This document shows, one piece after another, positions 44,884 through 54,683 of a DNA stretch of 64,000 nt. Positions within the stretch are counted from its first letter, which is position 1. Each line of letters begins with the position of its first letter. Below the pieces are notes generated by a model that saw only the letters and a program-made list of their open reading frames with translations, was not told the origin of the DNA and did not search any database. This stretch comes from UBA10518 sp022837185 (lineage in GTDB: Bacteria > Desulfobacterota > Desulfobulbia > Desulfobulbales > Desulfobulbaceae). The stretch is taken from positions 1 to 64,000 of the forward strand of contig JAVEQK010000010.1 in the NCBI GenBank assembly GCA_034007705.1, written 5' to 3'. A program made the translations under genes and the position numbers.

Positions 44884-46716
44884 TCATTTTCCATCAGGGT
44901 TTTTCTCGGTGCCAAGGAATCTTTTGATTTCGTTCAGAAAGGCGTCGCCGTATTTTTCCAGCTTGGCGAAGCCGACGCCGTGGATGGCGAGGAAGGCGGT
45001 TTTGTCGGTGGGGAGCTTGGCGGCCATTTCGGCCAGGGCTTTGTCGCTGAAAATTATGTAGGGCGGGGCTCCGGCCTGGTCGGCCAGTTTTTTGCGTAAG
45101 GCGCGCAGTTGTTCGAACAGCTCCGGGTTGGCGTCGATGTCGCCGGTTTTGCGGCGGGGCGTTTTGCGCGGGGCCTCGGCTTTGACCCGGGGGCGGGCCA
45201 TGGTCAGGGTCTGTTCGCCGCGCAGCAGGGGCCAGGAGGAGGGGGTCAGCTTGAGGACCGAGAAGTCGCCGACCTCCTGGCTGAGAAAGCCCTGGTGCAC
45301 CAGTTGGCGCAGGAGGCTGCCCCAGTATTCGCGGCTTTGGTCCGTGCCGATGCCGTAGGTGGAGAGGCGGTTGTGGCCCAACTGCATGATGCGCTCCCTG
45401 GAGGAGCCGAGCAGGACGTCCATGACATGGCCCATGCCGAAGCGCTGGCCGACCCGGTAGACGCAGGACAGGGCCTTGCGGGCGTCCTCGGTCACATCCA
45501 GCAGTTCGGGCGGATCGAGGCAGACATCGCAGTTGCCGCAGGGCTCGGGCAGCCGTTCGCCGAAATAGCCGAGCAGGACCTGGCGGCGGCAGTTCAATGA
45601 TTCGGCATAGCCGACCATGCTGTTGAGCTTGTGCAGTTCGATCCGCTTCTGCTCCGGGTTGGTGGTGTGCTCGATCAGCCCCCTGGCCACGGCGATATCG
45701 CCGTAGCCGAACAGGAGCAGGGCCTGGGCGGGCAGGCCGTCGCGGCCGGCGCGGCCGGTTTCCTGGTAGTAGCTCTCGATGTTTTTCGGCAGGTCGTAGT
45801 GGACCACGAAGCGGATATTGGACTTGTCGATGCCCATGCCGAAGGCCACCGTGGCGACGATGATCCGGATGTCGTCGCGCAGGAAGTCTTCCTGCACCTG
45901 CTTGCGGCTCGCCGCGGCCAAGCCGGCATGATAGGACGCCGCGGAGAAGCCGGCCTCGAGCAGCTGGGCGGTCACTTTTTCCACCCGCTTGCGGCTCAGG
46001 CAGTAGACGATGCCCGCCTCGTCCTTCCTGTCCTGCAGAAAGGCGGTGAGCTGGGCAAAGGGCTTGCGCTTTTCCAGCACCGAATAGCGGATGTTGGGCC
46101 GGTCAAAACTCGAGACGTAGCAGCCGGCATTTTCCAGGTTCAGCCGCTGCAGGATGTCCCGGCGGGTGTGGGGTTCGGCCGTGGCCGTCAGGGCGATCAC
46201 GGGGATGCCTGGAAACAGGTCGCGCAGCCGGCCCAGCTTGCAGTATTCCGGCCGGAAATCGTGGCCCCACTGGGAGATGCAATGGGCTTCGTCAATGGCG
46301 AACAGGGCGATGGGGATGTCCCGCAGCCGTTCGATGAACTCATCGTTCATCAGCCGCTCCGGGGCGACGTACAGCAGGTCGAGCTCCCGGCCGTGCAGCC
46401 GGGCCAGGACCTGGCGGGCCTCGCCGCTGTTCAGCGACGAATTGTAGAAGGCGGCCCGCACCCCGCAGGCGTTGAGCGCGTCCACCTGGTCCTTCATCAG
46501 GGAGATAAGGGGGGAGACGACGACGCCGACCCCCGGCCGGTGCAGGGCGGGAATCTGAAAGCACAGCGACTTGCCGCCCCCGGTGGGCATCAGGACAAAG
46601 GCGTCCTCGCCGCGGACCAGCCCTTCGATGATCTCCCCCTGGTGTTCCCGGAAGGATGCGTAGCCGAAGACGTTGCGCAGCGTGTCCAGGGGGGACGTGG
46701 TCTTCATCGTAGTCAT
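44884..46716 (-). CDS. recQ: ATP-dependent DNA helicase RecQ
   Basis: 610 residues. 3'-5' helicase of recombination and replication-fork repair. Motif I (MPTGGGKSLCFQIPAL), motif II DEAHCISQWGHDFRPEY, motif VI region (HYDLPKNIESYYQETGRAGRDG), Zn-binding RQC cysteines (NCRRQ...CGNCDVC), and an HRDC domain (FEQLRALRKKLADQAGAPPYIIFSD). Length is normal. Confidence 0.97.
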   Translation of the reverse strand: MTTMKTTSPLDTLRNVFGYASFREHQGEIIEGLVRGEDAFVLMPTGGGKSLCFQIPALHRPGVGVVVSPLISLMKDQVDALNACGVRAAFYNSSLNSGEARQVLARLHGRELDLLYVAPERLMNDEFIERLRDIPIALFAIDEAHCISQWGHDFRPEYCKLGRLRDLFPGIPVIALTATAEPHTRRDILQRLNLENAGCYVSSFDRPNIRYSVLEKRKPFAQLTAFLQDRKDEAGIVYCLSRKRVEKVTAQLLEAGFSAASYHAGLAAASRKQVQEDFLRDDIRIIVATVAFGMGIDKSNIRFVVHYDLPKNIESYYQETGRAGRDGLPAQALLLFGYGDIAVARGLIEHTTNPEQKRIELHKLNSMVGYAESLNCRRQVLLGYFGERLPEPCGNCDVCLDPPELLDVTEDARKALSCVYRVGQRFGMGHVMDVLLGSSRERIMQLGHNRLSTYGIGTDQSREYWGSLLRQLVHQGFLSQEVGDFSVLKLTPSSWPLLRGEQTLTMARPRVKAEAPRKTPRRKTGDIDANPELFEQLRALRKKLADQAGAPPYIIFSDKALAEMAAKLPTDKTAFLAIHGVGFAKLEKYGDAFLNEIKRFLGTEKNPDGK

Positions 46717-47004
46717 TGATAATTCTACATTTCGCTGTTTAAAAATTATTTATTTGCATTGCTCCCACTTTACCCCAACCGGGAGTCCGACCCAAGACAA
46801 TTTTTAGGAAATTATGAATGAAGAATGCAGAATGCAGAATGGGAAGAAAGGCGGAATGACGCTTTGAAAATACTGGATTTCGGTTCCCCGATCGTAGTCG
46901 AGGACAGGCTTCACGGGAATGACGTGAAACGGCGATTTTCGATTTTTTACGGATTCATCATAATTTTACATTCATAATTCTGCATTCATAATTTCTCCAG
47001 CGGC
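46717..47004. repeat. Intergenic repeats
   Basis: 288 bases. AGAATGCAGAATGCAGAATG (46826-46845) and its partial reverse complement TTCTGCATTCATAATT (46976-46991), with several ATTCATAATT units, form imperfect inverted/tandem repeats. No gene. Confidence 0.5.
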
Positions 47005-47184
47005 TTACGGCTTCTTTTTTCGGGGCTTTCTTTTTTGTTTCGTCAGGCCCAGGCACCTATTGCAGCGGTCGTCGCTGCACCACTGGCAGGAGAAGCAGTC
47101 CTTGCACGGATGCTTCTTTTTGCAGTTTCCGCATTCGGGGACGTAGATCAGTCCCCGGTTGTCCGGCAGTTTTCGAAAAGACAT
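47005..47184 (-). CDS. Small cysteine-rich protein
   Basis: 59 residues, below most gene-finder limits. ATG 47184, GGGAGGAAG 11 bases upstream, TAA 47005. Eight Cys as CGNC, CKDCFSCQWC and CNRC, followed by a strongly basic tail (KQKRKPRKKKP). The spacing suggests two zinc or Fe-S sites. Downstream of glgP on the same strand. Function unknown. Confidence 0.55.
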   Translation of the reverse strand: MSFRKLPDNRGLIYVPECGNCKKKHPCKDCFSCQWCSDDRCNRCLGLTKQKRKPRKKKP

Positions 47185-47310
47185 GAAATGTTCCGCTTCC
47201 TCCCAAGGTTCGTACCATAAATCTAATGCCGGAAGGGAGCATGATCAAGACAGCCTGGGATGGATCTGCATTTCCCGCTGCCCGAAGGGCATGACCGGGG
47301 ATGTCCCGCG

Positions 47311-49821
47311 TCAGAGTACCCCCCATATATCGCGGGCGTATTCCCTGATGCTGCGGTCGCTGGAAAACTTGCCCATGCCGGCCACATTGCAGATCGCCCG
47401 CCTGGTCCACTCTTCCTTGTCGAGGAAGATGCGGGCCGCTTCATCCTGGACGCGCAGGTAATCCTCCATGTCGATCAGGTGCAGGTACGGGTCGCGCCTG
47501 TGGTCGAGCAGGTCGTTGATAATCGGCCGGAACAGGCCGCGGTCGCCATTGGTGAAGGTGCCGTCGCCGAGGCTGTCGATCACCTCGCGGATTTCCTCGT
47601 TCTGCTTGTAGATCATCATCGGGGTACACTGGGGATTTCTTCTTTCCCATTCCGCGTCCTCGGCATCGAGGCCGAAAATGAAAATGTTTTCCTCGCCCAC
47701 CTCTTCGCGTATTTCGATATTGGCGCCGTCCAGGGTGCCGATGGTCAGGGCGCCGTTGAGGGAGAATTTCATGTTGCTGGTGCCGGACGCCTCGGTGCCG
47801 GCGGTGGAGATCTGCTCGGACAGGTCGGCCGCCGGGATGATCTTTTCCGCCTGGGACACTCCGTAGTTCTGGATGAAGGCGACCTTCAGCAGGTCGGCAA
47901 CGCGGGGGTCCCGATTGATGGTGTTCCCCACCGCATTGATGAGCTTGATGATCAGCTTGGCCTTCCGGTACCCCGGGGCAGCCTTGCCGGCGAAAACGAC
48001 GGTCCTGGGAGTGGTGAACCGCTCCGGCCGCTTGATGATGCGATGGTAGAGGTGGACGATGTGCAGCACGTTCAACAGTTGTCTCTTGTATTCATGTATC
48101 CGTTTCACCTGCACGTCGAACAGGGAGTCGGGATTGACGGCAACCCCGCATTTCCTGGCGATTAGGCTGACCAGGCGCATTTTGTTCCGCCGCTTGGCTT
48201 CCCGGAATTTTTCCTGAAAGTCTTTCTGCTCGGCGAACTTACGCAGTTCCGCCAGCCGATCAAGATCGGTGATCCAGTCTTCCCCTATGGCCTCGCTGAT
48301 GACTTTGCTCAACGGCCGGTTGCACTGCAGCAGCCAGCGCCGGGGAGTGATGCCGTTGGTCTTGTTGTTGAAGCGGCCGGGGAAGAATTCGTTGAAGTGG
48401 CTGAACAGCCTGGTCTGCAGCAGCCTGGTATGGAGGGCCGCCACCCCGTTGACCGAGTGGCTGCCGACAATGGCCAGATTGGCCATGCGCACCCGTTTGG
48501 GCTGGCCTTCGTCGATGAGGGACATCTCCCGCACTTTTCTCTCATTGCCGGGATAGGCGGCCCGGACTTGATCGAGAAAGCGGCTGTTGATCTCGTAAAT
48601 GATCTGCATATGCCTGGGCAGGAGCCGTTCCAGCATGTCCACCGGCCATGATTCGAGGGCCTCGGGCATCAGGGTGTGGTTGGTGTAGGCAAAGGTCTTG
48701 ACGCAGATGTCCCAGGCATGCTCCCAGTCCATCTCGCATTCATCCATCAGCAGCCGCATCAGCTCGGGGATGGCTATGGCCGGGTGGGTGTCGTTGAGGT
48801 GCACCGCAACCTGGTCGCTGAAGGTCGAAAAATCATCGTGATGCTTGACAAATCGCCGCAGGATGTCCAGGAACGTCGCGGCGACGAAGAAATACTGCTG
48901 CTTGAGCCGGAGCTCCTGGCCGGCGCTGAAGCTGTCCATCGGATAGAGCAACTTGGAAATGGTTTCCGAGTGCACCTTGGTAAGGACGGCGCCGATATAG
49001 TCGCCCCGGTCAAAGGAGGTCAGGTCCAGCTCCCGGGAGGCCCTGGCCTTCCACAGCCGCATGTTGACGACATTGTCGTTGCGGAAACCCGGGACGAGCA
49101 TGTCGCAGGCGACCGCCATGACTGTCTCGGTGTCGGCCCATTCGTAGCGCGTATGACCGTTTTCATCCACGGTGGTGTTGACCTTGCCGTAGAATTGGAC
49201 AGGGTACAGCGGGAAAGGCCGTTCAAATTGCCAGGGGGTGCCGAAGCGCAGCCAGTTGTCGGGGCTTTCCACCTGGTAGCCGTCAATGATCCGCTGGTTG
49301 AACATGCCGTATTCATAGTTGATGCCGTACCCGTACGCCGGGACGTCCAGGGTGGCTATGGAGTCCATGAAGCAGGCCGCCAGTCTGCCCAGGCCGCCGT
49401 TGCCCAGCGCCGCATCCTCCTCCTGATCGATGATTTCGTCCAGCGTGTAGCCCAACTCCTCCAGAATTTCCCGGACAAGGTCCCTGCAGTCAAGGTTGAT
49501 GAGGCTGTTGTCGAGGGAACGGCCGATGAGAAATTCCATGGACAGGTAATAAACCCTTTTCTTATCGCCTGTATAATAGGAGCGCTGGGTGGTGATCCAT
49601 TTTTTAATCAGAAAGTCGCGCATGGTATAGACCAGGGCGGTGTAGACATCCTTTGCCACCGCCCGGTTCGGGTCCCGGCCCTGCATGCTCATCAGGTGAT
49701 AGAGAATGGCTCTTTTAATGCCCTGCTTGTCGTGATGATTGAACATTTCCCGGACCTGGTCCCGGACCTCTTTGTCCTCGGGAGAGAGCAGGGCGGCTTG
49801 CTCAGGCGGCGTGGTCTTCAT
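47311..49821 (-). CDS. glgP: Glycogen/starch phosphorylase
   Basis: 836 residues, normal length. Releases glucose-1-phosphate from alpha-1,4-glucans using pyridoxal phosphate. The PLP-lysine motif EASGTSNMKFSLNGALTIGTLDGANIEI is intact, along with EDAALGNGGLGRLAACFMDSIATL and NDTHPAIAIPELMRLLMDE. Carbon storage use; no other glg genes adjoin. Confidence 0.97.
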   Translation of the reverse strand: MKTTPPEQAALLSPEDKEVRDQVREMFNHHDKQGIKRAILYHLMSMQGRDPNRAVAKDVYTALVYTMRDFLIKKWITTQRSYYTGDKKRVYYLSMEFLIGRSLDNSLINLDCRDLVREILEELGYTLDEIIDQEEDAALGNGGLGRLAACFMDSIATLDVPAYGYGINYEYGMFNQRIIDGYQVESPDNWLRFGTPWQFERPFPLYPVQFYGKVNTTVDENGHTRYEWADTETVMAVACDMLVPGFRNDNVVNMRLWKARASRELDLTSFDRGDYIGAVLTKVHSETISKLLYPMDSFSAGQELRLKQQYFFVAATFLDILRRFVKHHDDFSTFSDQVAVHLNDTHPAIAIPELMRLLMDECEMDWEHAWDICVKTFAYTNHTLMPEALESWPVDMLERLLPRHMQIIYEINSRFLDQVRAAYPGNERKVREMSLIDEGQPKRVRMANLAIVGSHSVNGVAALHTRLLQTRLFSHFNEFFPGRFNNKTNGITPRRWLLQCNRPLSKVISEAIGEDWITDLDRLAELRKFAEQKDFQEKFREAKRRNKMRLVSLIARKCGVAVNPDSLFDVQVKRIHEYKRQLLNVLHIVHLYHRIIKRPERFTTPRTVVFAGKAAPGYRKAKLIIKLINAVGNTINRDPRVADLLKVAFIQNYGVSQAEKIIPAADLSEQISTAGTEASGTSNMKFSLNGALTIGTLDGANIEIREEVGEENIFIFGLDAEDAEWERRNPQCTPMMIYKQNEEIREVIDSLGDGTFTNGDRGLFRPIINDLLDHRRDPYLHLIDMEDYLRVQDEAARIFLDKEEWTRRAICNVAGMGKFSSDRSIREYARDIWGVL

Positions 49822-49963
49822 ATATTTCTGTCTCCATGTTGGGCGCGCGTTCCAGGGAAAGCGGCTGCAAACATTGATCGGACCGGCATTCTTCGATGGA
49901 GTGGGTGTTTATGCGGTCCGGCGATGCAGCCGGTCAATTTCGGTTGACTGGTCAAAATAACAA

Positions 49964-50560
49964 TTACAGCCGGTTATGTATTGCCGGCGGGCCGCATGAC
50001 CGGCTGGTTCCTTCGAGGGAAAATTGCGGAGCGGCCTGCCGGGCCCTGCTGATCTCGGCGGGATGCAACTGCCAGCCGTAGGTCTTGGATCGCATCAGGT
50101 TGTCGTCGGAGTTCTGCCGGTGGCCAAGGCCAAGGGCGTGGCCGATTTCATGGGCCGCGGTGCGCGCCGCCGCGGATTCGGCGGGGCGCTGGGCCGGGCG
50201 CAGATCAGGATCGTCCCGGACATGCATGTCGTTGGGATCACGGTAATAGCCGTTCCATTGCGGGATGAATGATGTAAACCACAGGTCCAGGCCGCTCTCG
50301 AGTTCTTCATCATGGTCGACGGTATGGATTTCAAAACAGATGGCGGCCTGGGACAGCCAGATGTGGTTGATTTCCGCCAGGACCCGCGGCCATTCAGCGA
50401 GGGGTCGGCCGCTCCGCCCTAAATGGATCCGGAGGGGGACATGGTACACCGGCTGAAGGCGCGCAGCCTTTATGGCCTCGGCCGCGGCAGGATTGGTGGA
50501 GGAGGCCAGCCCCGGAACGAGAACCATGGACAAGCCAATGCCCAACAGAAGATTCAGCAT
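49964..50560 (-). CDS. Matrixin-like secreted metalloprotease
   Basis: 198 residues with a signal peptide. Zinc motif HEIGHALGLGH (three His ligands) and Met-turn NLM following, the metzincin pattern of matrixins. The prodomain is short or absent. Likely periplasmic or secreted protease. Confidence 0.82.
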   Translation of the reverse strand: MLNLLLGIGLSMVLVPGLASSTNPAAAEAIKAARLQPVYHVPLRIHLGRSGRPLAEWPRVLAEINHIWLSQAAICFEIHTVDHDEELESGLDLWFTSFIPQWNGYYRDPNDMHVRDDPDLRPAQRPAESAAARTAAHEIGHALGLGHRQNSDDNLMRSKTYGWQLHPAEISRARQAAPQFSLEGTSRSCGPPAIHNRL

Positions 50561-50703
50561 GTCCGGAATCTCGTTGCCGGCGGGGCGATGCGCATATTTT
50601 CCACTCCTTGGTCTTTAAACTGAAAATATAAACCCTGCGGAGCGCTTTTTCAACCAGAAGGGTTCCCGTCTCAAGCAAGGAAGAAACGCGGCAGGCAGTG
50701 CGA

Positions 50704-51852
50704 TCATGTCTGGTCGTCCGCTGCGAAGATGGGGATTTTCTGGACCGCGATCAGGGATATCAGGCTCATGCCGGCCCCGGCGATGAAGGGTATCCGGTAG
50801 TCGATCATCCACACCAGGCCGCCGAGCACAGGCATGACCACCGCGGCGATATGGTTGATGGTGAAGCCCACCGCCATGCTGGGGGCGATATCCTGCGGGT
50901 CTCCAATTTTCTGGAAATAGGTGCGGATGGCAATGGCGAAGTTGAACAGGATGTGATCAACGATGTACATGACCACGATGACGGCCTTGGACCCGGTGAA
51001 GGCGTACGCCAGGAAAACGAGGATCAGCCCGGCATACTCGATGGTCAGGACCCGCCGCTCGCCGAAGCGGACAATGGCCCTGCCGATGAGCGGGTTGAGG
51101 AAATAGTTGATCAGGTTGTTGACGATGAAGAGGATGGTGATCTCGCGGACGGAAAAGTGAAAGACCTTGACCATAAGGAAGACGGAGAAGGCGATGAAAA
51201 TCTGGCGCCGGGCCCCGGCCATGAAAGTGAGGAAATAGTAGAGGGCGTAGCGGCGGCGCAGAATCATTTTCCTGTGCTGCGGCACGATGTTCCTGTGGGT
51301 GGGGTCCTGCCGCAACGCCCATAATCCAGCCGCGGTCACCAGGACGCCCACGAACAGGTACATGTATTTATAGCCGAGCAGGGGATTGAGCAGGAGGATC
51401 AGCACCCCGGCACCAATATTCGCCGCCGCGGCAAGGCTGCGGAGCCGGCCGAATATGAGGGGGGAGACGGTTTTGTCGAAGTACTGCAGGGTCAGCGACT
51501 GGTTGGTGGTCTCATAGTAGTGGAAGCCGAAGCTCATGACCAGGGTCGTGAACAGCAGACCGTAAAATGTCGGCAGAAAGCCGGCCGCCGCGGTGCCGAT
51601 GCCGAGAAGGAGGACGGACAGGGCGGACAATCGGTGCTCGCGGATGATCAGCATGAAGTAGACGGCCAACAGGGCGAGAAAGCCGGGAATTTCCCTGACT
51701 GACTGCAGGATGCCGATATGGTGCCCCTCCAGGCCGACTACTTCCACGGCAAAGTTGTTGAACAGAATCATCCAGGCCTGGAGGCCGATAACCGAAGCCG
51801 CGGTCAGGACAATAAGAAAACGCAGCATCGGTTTTTGTTCGTGACTGATCAT
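50704..51852 (-). CDS. MFS transporter
   Basis: 382 residues, twelve predicted membrane helices, a compact major-facilitator layout. Motif-A-like GRLRSLAAAANIGAG loop between helices. Substrate not assignable. Not obviously linked to neighbours. Confidence 0.8.
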   Translation of the reverse strand: MISHEQKPMLRFLIVLTAASVIGLQAWMILFNNFAVEVVGLEGHHIGILQSVREIPGFLALLAVYFMLIIREHRLSALSVLLLGIGTAAAGFLPTFYGLLFTTLVMSFGFHYYETTNQSLTLQYFDKTVSPLIFGRLRSLAAAANIGAGVLILLLNPLLGYKYMYLFVGVLVTAAGLWALRQDPTHRNIVPQHRKMILRRRYALYYFLTFMAGARRQIFIAFSVFLMVKVFHFSVREITILFIVNNLINYFLNPLIGRAIVRFGERRVLTIEYAGLILVFLAYAFTGSKAVIVVMYIVDHILFNFAIAIRTYFQKIGDPQDIAPSMAVGFTINHIAAVVMPVLGGLVWMIDYRIPFIAGAGMSLISLIAVQKIPIFAADDQT

Positions 51853-52001
51853 ATTGATCTTTCCGCGCCGGTCGATCCGGGTGCAAAGAAATTGATGAGG
51901 GTCCGTTGTGCCAGCCAGCCGCGGAGTATACCCGATTTGGGTGCCGGGTACCAGATGACATTACCCGGCTGCGCCGGGAGTCGGCTTGGCAGCAGACTCC
52001 G

Positions 52002-52081
52002 CCCTCATCCGCCCCTTCGGGGCACCTTCTCCCCCAGGAGAAGGGTGTTTGTCCCCTTGCTTCACAGGGAGAGGGTGAGGG
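52002..52081. repeat. Interspersed palindromic repeat
   Basis: CCCTCATCC at 52002-52010, CACCTTCTCCC and AGGAGAAGGGTG hairpin inside, and GGGTGAGGG at 52073-52081. From memory this pattern is found scattered in many proteobacterial genomes. Confidence 0.65.
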
Positions 52082-52211
52082 GATGTCCAAACCTTCAGCG
52101 AAGCTGCAAGCCCCTTCTGTCTTCTGTCATCTGGTTTCTGTCTTCTGCTATGCCGACCGCCGACTCCCGGCGCCAGCCGGGTCCCAGAGCCGGCCGGGCG
52201 CCCATATCCGG

Positions 52212-52239
52212 TTGACATTCCGGTTCGAAGGGTTATGGT
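52212..52239 (+). promoter_or_regulatory. Promoter of slyD
   Basis: TTGACA (52212-52217), 16-base spacer, TATGGT (52234-52239). Confidence 0.5.
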
Positions 52240-52314
52240 ATGTGAAATGACTGAACCCGGTGCGGCCGGTTCTTACGGTCCGCCGGGATTTTTTTTACTT
52301 TCAAGAGGTACAGT

Positions 52315-52851
52315 ATGCAGATCAGTGAAAAATCGTATGTTGCCATTGACTACCGCCTCTCCCTCGCCTCGGGCAAGGAGATCGACAGATCCCCGGAGGG
52401 ACAGACGTTCGGATTCATAACGGGCGCCGGCCAGGTGATTCCCGGCCTTGAAAAGGGCCTGTTGGGCAGGGCCGCCGGGGACGTGGCAAAGATCGTCGTC
52501 GACCCCCAGGACGCCTACGGCGAAGTCGATGAGAATCTGTTCCAGGACATTCCCAGGACCCAGTTCCCGGATGACTGCGAGATCGAGCCCGGGATGCGGT
52601 TTCATGCCGAGGGACCCCACGGCCCGGTCATGTTGACCGTCAAGGACGTAAGCAATCCCGAATCGGTGACGGTTGACCTGAACCATCCCCTGGCAGGACT
52701 TCAGCTCCATTTTGACGTCAAGGTCGTCGAAGTGCGCGAACCCAGCGCCGAGGAACTGGCGGCCGTCGAAAATCAAGCTGCCGGCTGCGGCTGCGGCTGC
52801 GGCACGCAAGACCAGTCGGATTGCAGTTCCGGCGGCTGCAACTGCGGCTAA
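52315..52851 (+). CDS. slyD: SlyD-type FKBP prolyl isomerase and metallochaperone
   Basis: 178 residues. FKBP core (SEKSYVAIDYRLSLASGKEID, GAGQVIPGLEKGLLGRAAGD) with the IF-domain insert, then a C-terminal metal tail rich in Cys (CGCGCGTQDQSDCSSGGCNCG spread over the last residues), which in SlyD binds nickel and passes it to hydrogenase. The tail here is Cys- rather than His-rich. A strong terminator follows. Confidence 0.93.
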   Translation: MQISEKSYVAIDYRLSLASGKEIDRSPEGQTFGFITGAGQVIPGLEKGLLGRAAGDVAKIVVDPQDAYGEVDENLFQDIPRTQFPDDCEIEPGMRFHAEGPHGPVMLTVKDVSNPESVTVDLNHPLAGLQLHFDVKVVEVREPSAEELAAVENQAAGCGCGCGTQDQSDCSSGGCNCG

Positions 52852-52875
52852 AGAATTCCCGCCATTTCATGTACC

Positions 52876-52903
52876 ACGGGGCCCTTTTCGGGCCCCGTTT
52901 TTT
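52876..52903 (+). terminator. Rho-independent terminator of slyD
   Basis: ACGGGGCCC, loop TTTTC, GGGCCCCGT (9-bp stem, 52876-52898) and T5 follow. Confidence 0.9.
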
Positions 52904-53021
52904 ATATCACGGCCGATCCCTCTCCTTCCGGCCGCGCCAATCAGGCTGCTCCCGGATCTTAGCCGTTAGTCCGGCAAGGAACACTTCCGGCTGATTACAT
53001 CAGGTTCCGATCAGGAGAATT

Positions 53022-53690
53022 TTATTTTTCCTGTTTCCCTTGAGCTCCGCGCAGAAGGTCGAGAAGGCTGCGGAGACAGTCTTGAATCCGCTCGGTTTCG
53101 TCAGGCGGTATCAGAAATCCCTGAATCTGTTCGGCAATGCGCAGGCCTGCTATGGGTTCCGCATTGGCCTGTCCTGATTGTTGTATTGACCGCAGGACCG
53201 CGTACATGTTGCCCCAGGGCCGGCCCCGGTCCAGGTGTTCGATGCACTGCAGGAACACCGTGTTCAGGGTGAGGAAGAAGGGTTCGACTTCCGCGGTTCC
53301 GGAACTGTCGCACCGCACCCGGGAGCCGAAGCTCCTGCACATGAACGGCCGGACCGGATAAACGGCGCAGCAGTTGTCCTGAAGGAAGATGCAGGGCGCA
53401 AAGTCCCACGCCGGCTGGGGCTCGTCCGCATATTCTCCCAGCAGGCAGGCGGCGGCGAACTGATTGATTGTGGTCGGCGGGGCAGAGGTTTGGCCGGGCA
53501 TGGCGTCCAGCAGCGGCAGAAGATCAGGCTGTCCAGCGAGGTAGTCGTTGAGCAGTTCGCCCTCCAGGGTGGTCATGGTGACGCTCTGGGTGCAGCATGT
53601 CGCGCATCCTTTCCGGCAGGCGAAAGCAAATTCCGTGGCGCACCGGTCATACAGCGCGTACATCCGCAGGAGGCATTCGGACGGGGTCAT
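53022..53690 (-). CDS. YkgJ-family cysteine cluster protein
   Basis: 222 residues from ATG 53690 (after AGGAGG). Cysteine groups CRKGCATCC and CIFLQDNCC...CRSFGSRVRC match the Zn/Fe-binding YkgJ (CxxCx) cluster family. Function unclear, possibly metal storage. Confidence 0.82.
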   Translation of the reverse strand: MTPSECLLRMYALYDRCATEFAFACRKGCATCCTQSVTMTTLEGELLNDYLAGQPDLLPLLDAMPGQTSAPPTTINQFAAACLLGEYADEPQPAWDFAPCIFLQDNCCAVYPVRPFMCRSFGSRVRCDSSGTAEVEPFFLTLNTVFLQCIEHLDRGRPWGNMYAVLRSIQQSGQANAEPIAGLRIAEQIQGFLIPPDETERIQDCLRSLLDLLRGAQGKQEK

Positions 53691-53740
53691 CGGCCCTCCT
53701 TTCTCCCGTTGATTTGTCCCGAGCTCTTCTCCCTTCAACA

Positions 53741-54133
53741 TTACTTGGCCAGCTTGAGGGTCAGGGCGGTTGTCAAGCCCCATATCCAGTTGAGGGTGAT
53801 GACCAGGAGGGGGGTCAGCATGCCCAGCTCCAGGCCGGCCATTCCCTTATGGGCGTGGTAGGGATAAATGACAAAGAGCTGCACCAGGGAGGGCAGTAGG
53901 CTGAGCAGGCTTCCCTTGAGCAGGAGTTTTGCGTCGAGCATCGGCAGGACAAAGGTCAGGCCCCAGATGCCGCCCCAGACGATCCTCGGGTACAGCCATG
54001 CCGGGGTCAGTGCGGGGGCAATGTCGATGCCCAGGGTGCGGGTTATGTCGAAATCGCCGAGCAGCCAGAGGGCGATACTGTTGACCAGGCCGCCGAGGCA
54101 GCCGGCGGCATAGAAGAGCAGGAGTTTTTTCAT
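53741..54133 (-). CDS. Small integral membrane protein
   Basis: 130 residues, four predicted membrane helices, no family recognised. 51 bases from the YkgJ gene, probably in the same transcript. Confidence 0.55.
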   Translation of the reverse strand: MKKLLLFYAAGCLGGLVNSIALWLLGDFDITRTLGIDIAPALTPAWLYPRIVWGGIWGLTFVLPMLDAKLLLKGSLLSLLPSLVQLFVIYPYHAHKGMAGLELGMLTPLLVITLNWIWGLTTALTLKLAK

Positions 54134-54349
54134 GGCTGATCACCTGTCATGGGCGATGCTAAGGGGAGATATGTACAGACGCCACATCTGGCCGAGCCGT
54201 CACGGCCGATCTTGTGGAACCGCAGCGCATGTCCGCGGAGCTGCGCCGGACGGCAACGCGGGCCGAAGGGATCCTGACGGCCATCCCGGCGGAGGAAAAG
54301 AGGAGCAGGGGGCAAAGCAGAGCATGGCGCCGGCACGGGAACCGTTCGG

Positions 54350-54571
54350 TTATTCCTTATTGAGCCGGTCCATTTCCCGGACCCGCTGTTCTTCCTGGTC
54401 GGCGGCGGCCTGGGCCTTGTCAATGGGGGTCTTGATCATGCGCACGCCCTCCTGGCCGATTTCCTCGGTCATGGTCTGGATTTTCCCTTTTTCTTCTTCG
54501 CTGCCGCCGTTGGAACATGACCACATCAGGGCGGCGATGAGGATGGTCAGGGCCGATTTGATAAGCCGCAT
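54350..54571 (-). CDS. Small lipoprotein
   Basis: 73 residues from ATG 54571. Lipobox MWSC, followed by a Glu/Gln-rich helix (DQEEQRVREMDRL). Function unknown. Confidence 0.6.
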   Translation of the reverse strand: MRLIKSALTILIAALMWSCSNGGSEEEKGKIQTMTEEIGQEGVRMIKTPIDKAQAAADQEEQRVREMDRLNKE

Positions 54572-54683
54572 TCTGTTCTCCCGGAAATTTCTTATCTGTT
54601 TGCCCCGGCCGGCATGAGTTCCGGACAAGGTCGGGACATTCCCGTCCCGTATTGTACGGGCTGCGGCGGGTACTGTAAAGAGG

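Larger units (their letters stand above)
51853..52314. other. Intergenic region with palindromic repeat and slyD promoter
   Basis: 462 bases without a gene. Holds the 80-bp CCCTCATCC...GGGTGAGGG repeat (52002-52081), TCTGTCTTCTGTC simple repeats (52110-52140), and a promoter for slyD. Confidence 0.6.
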
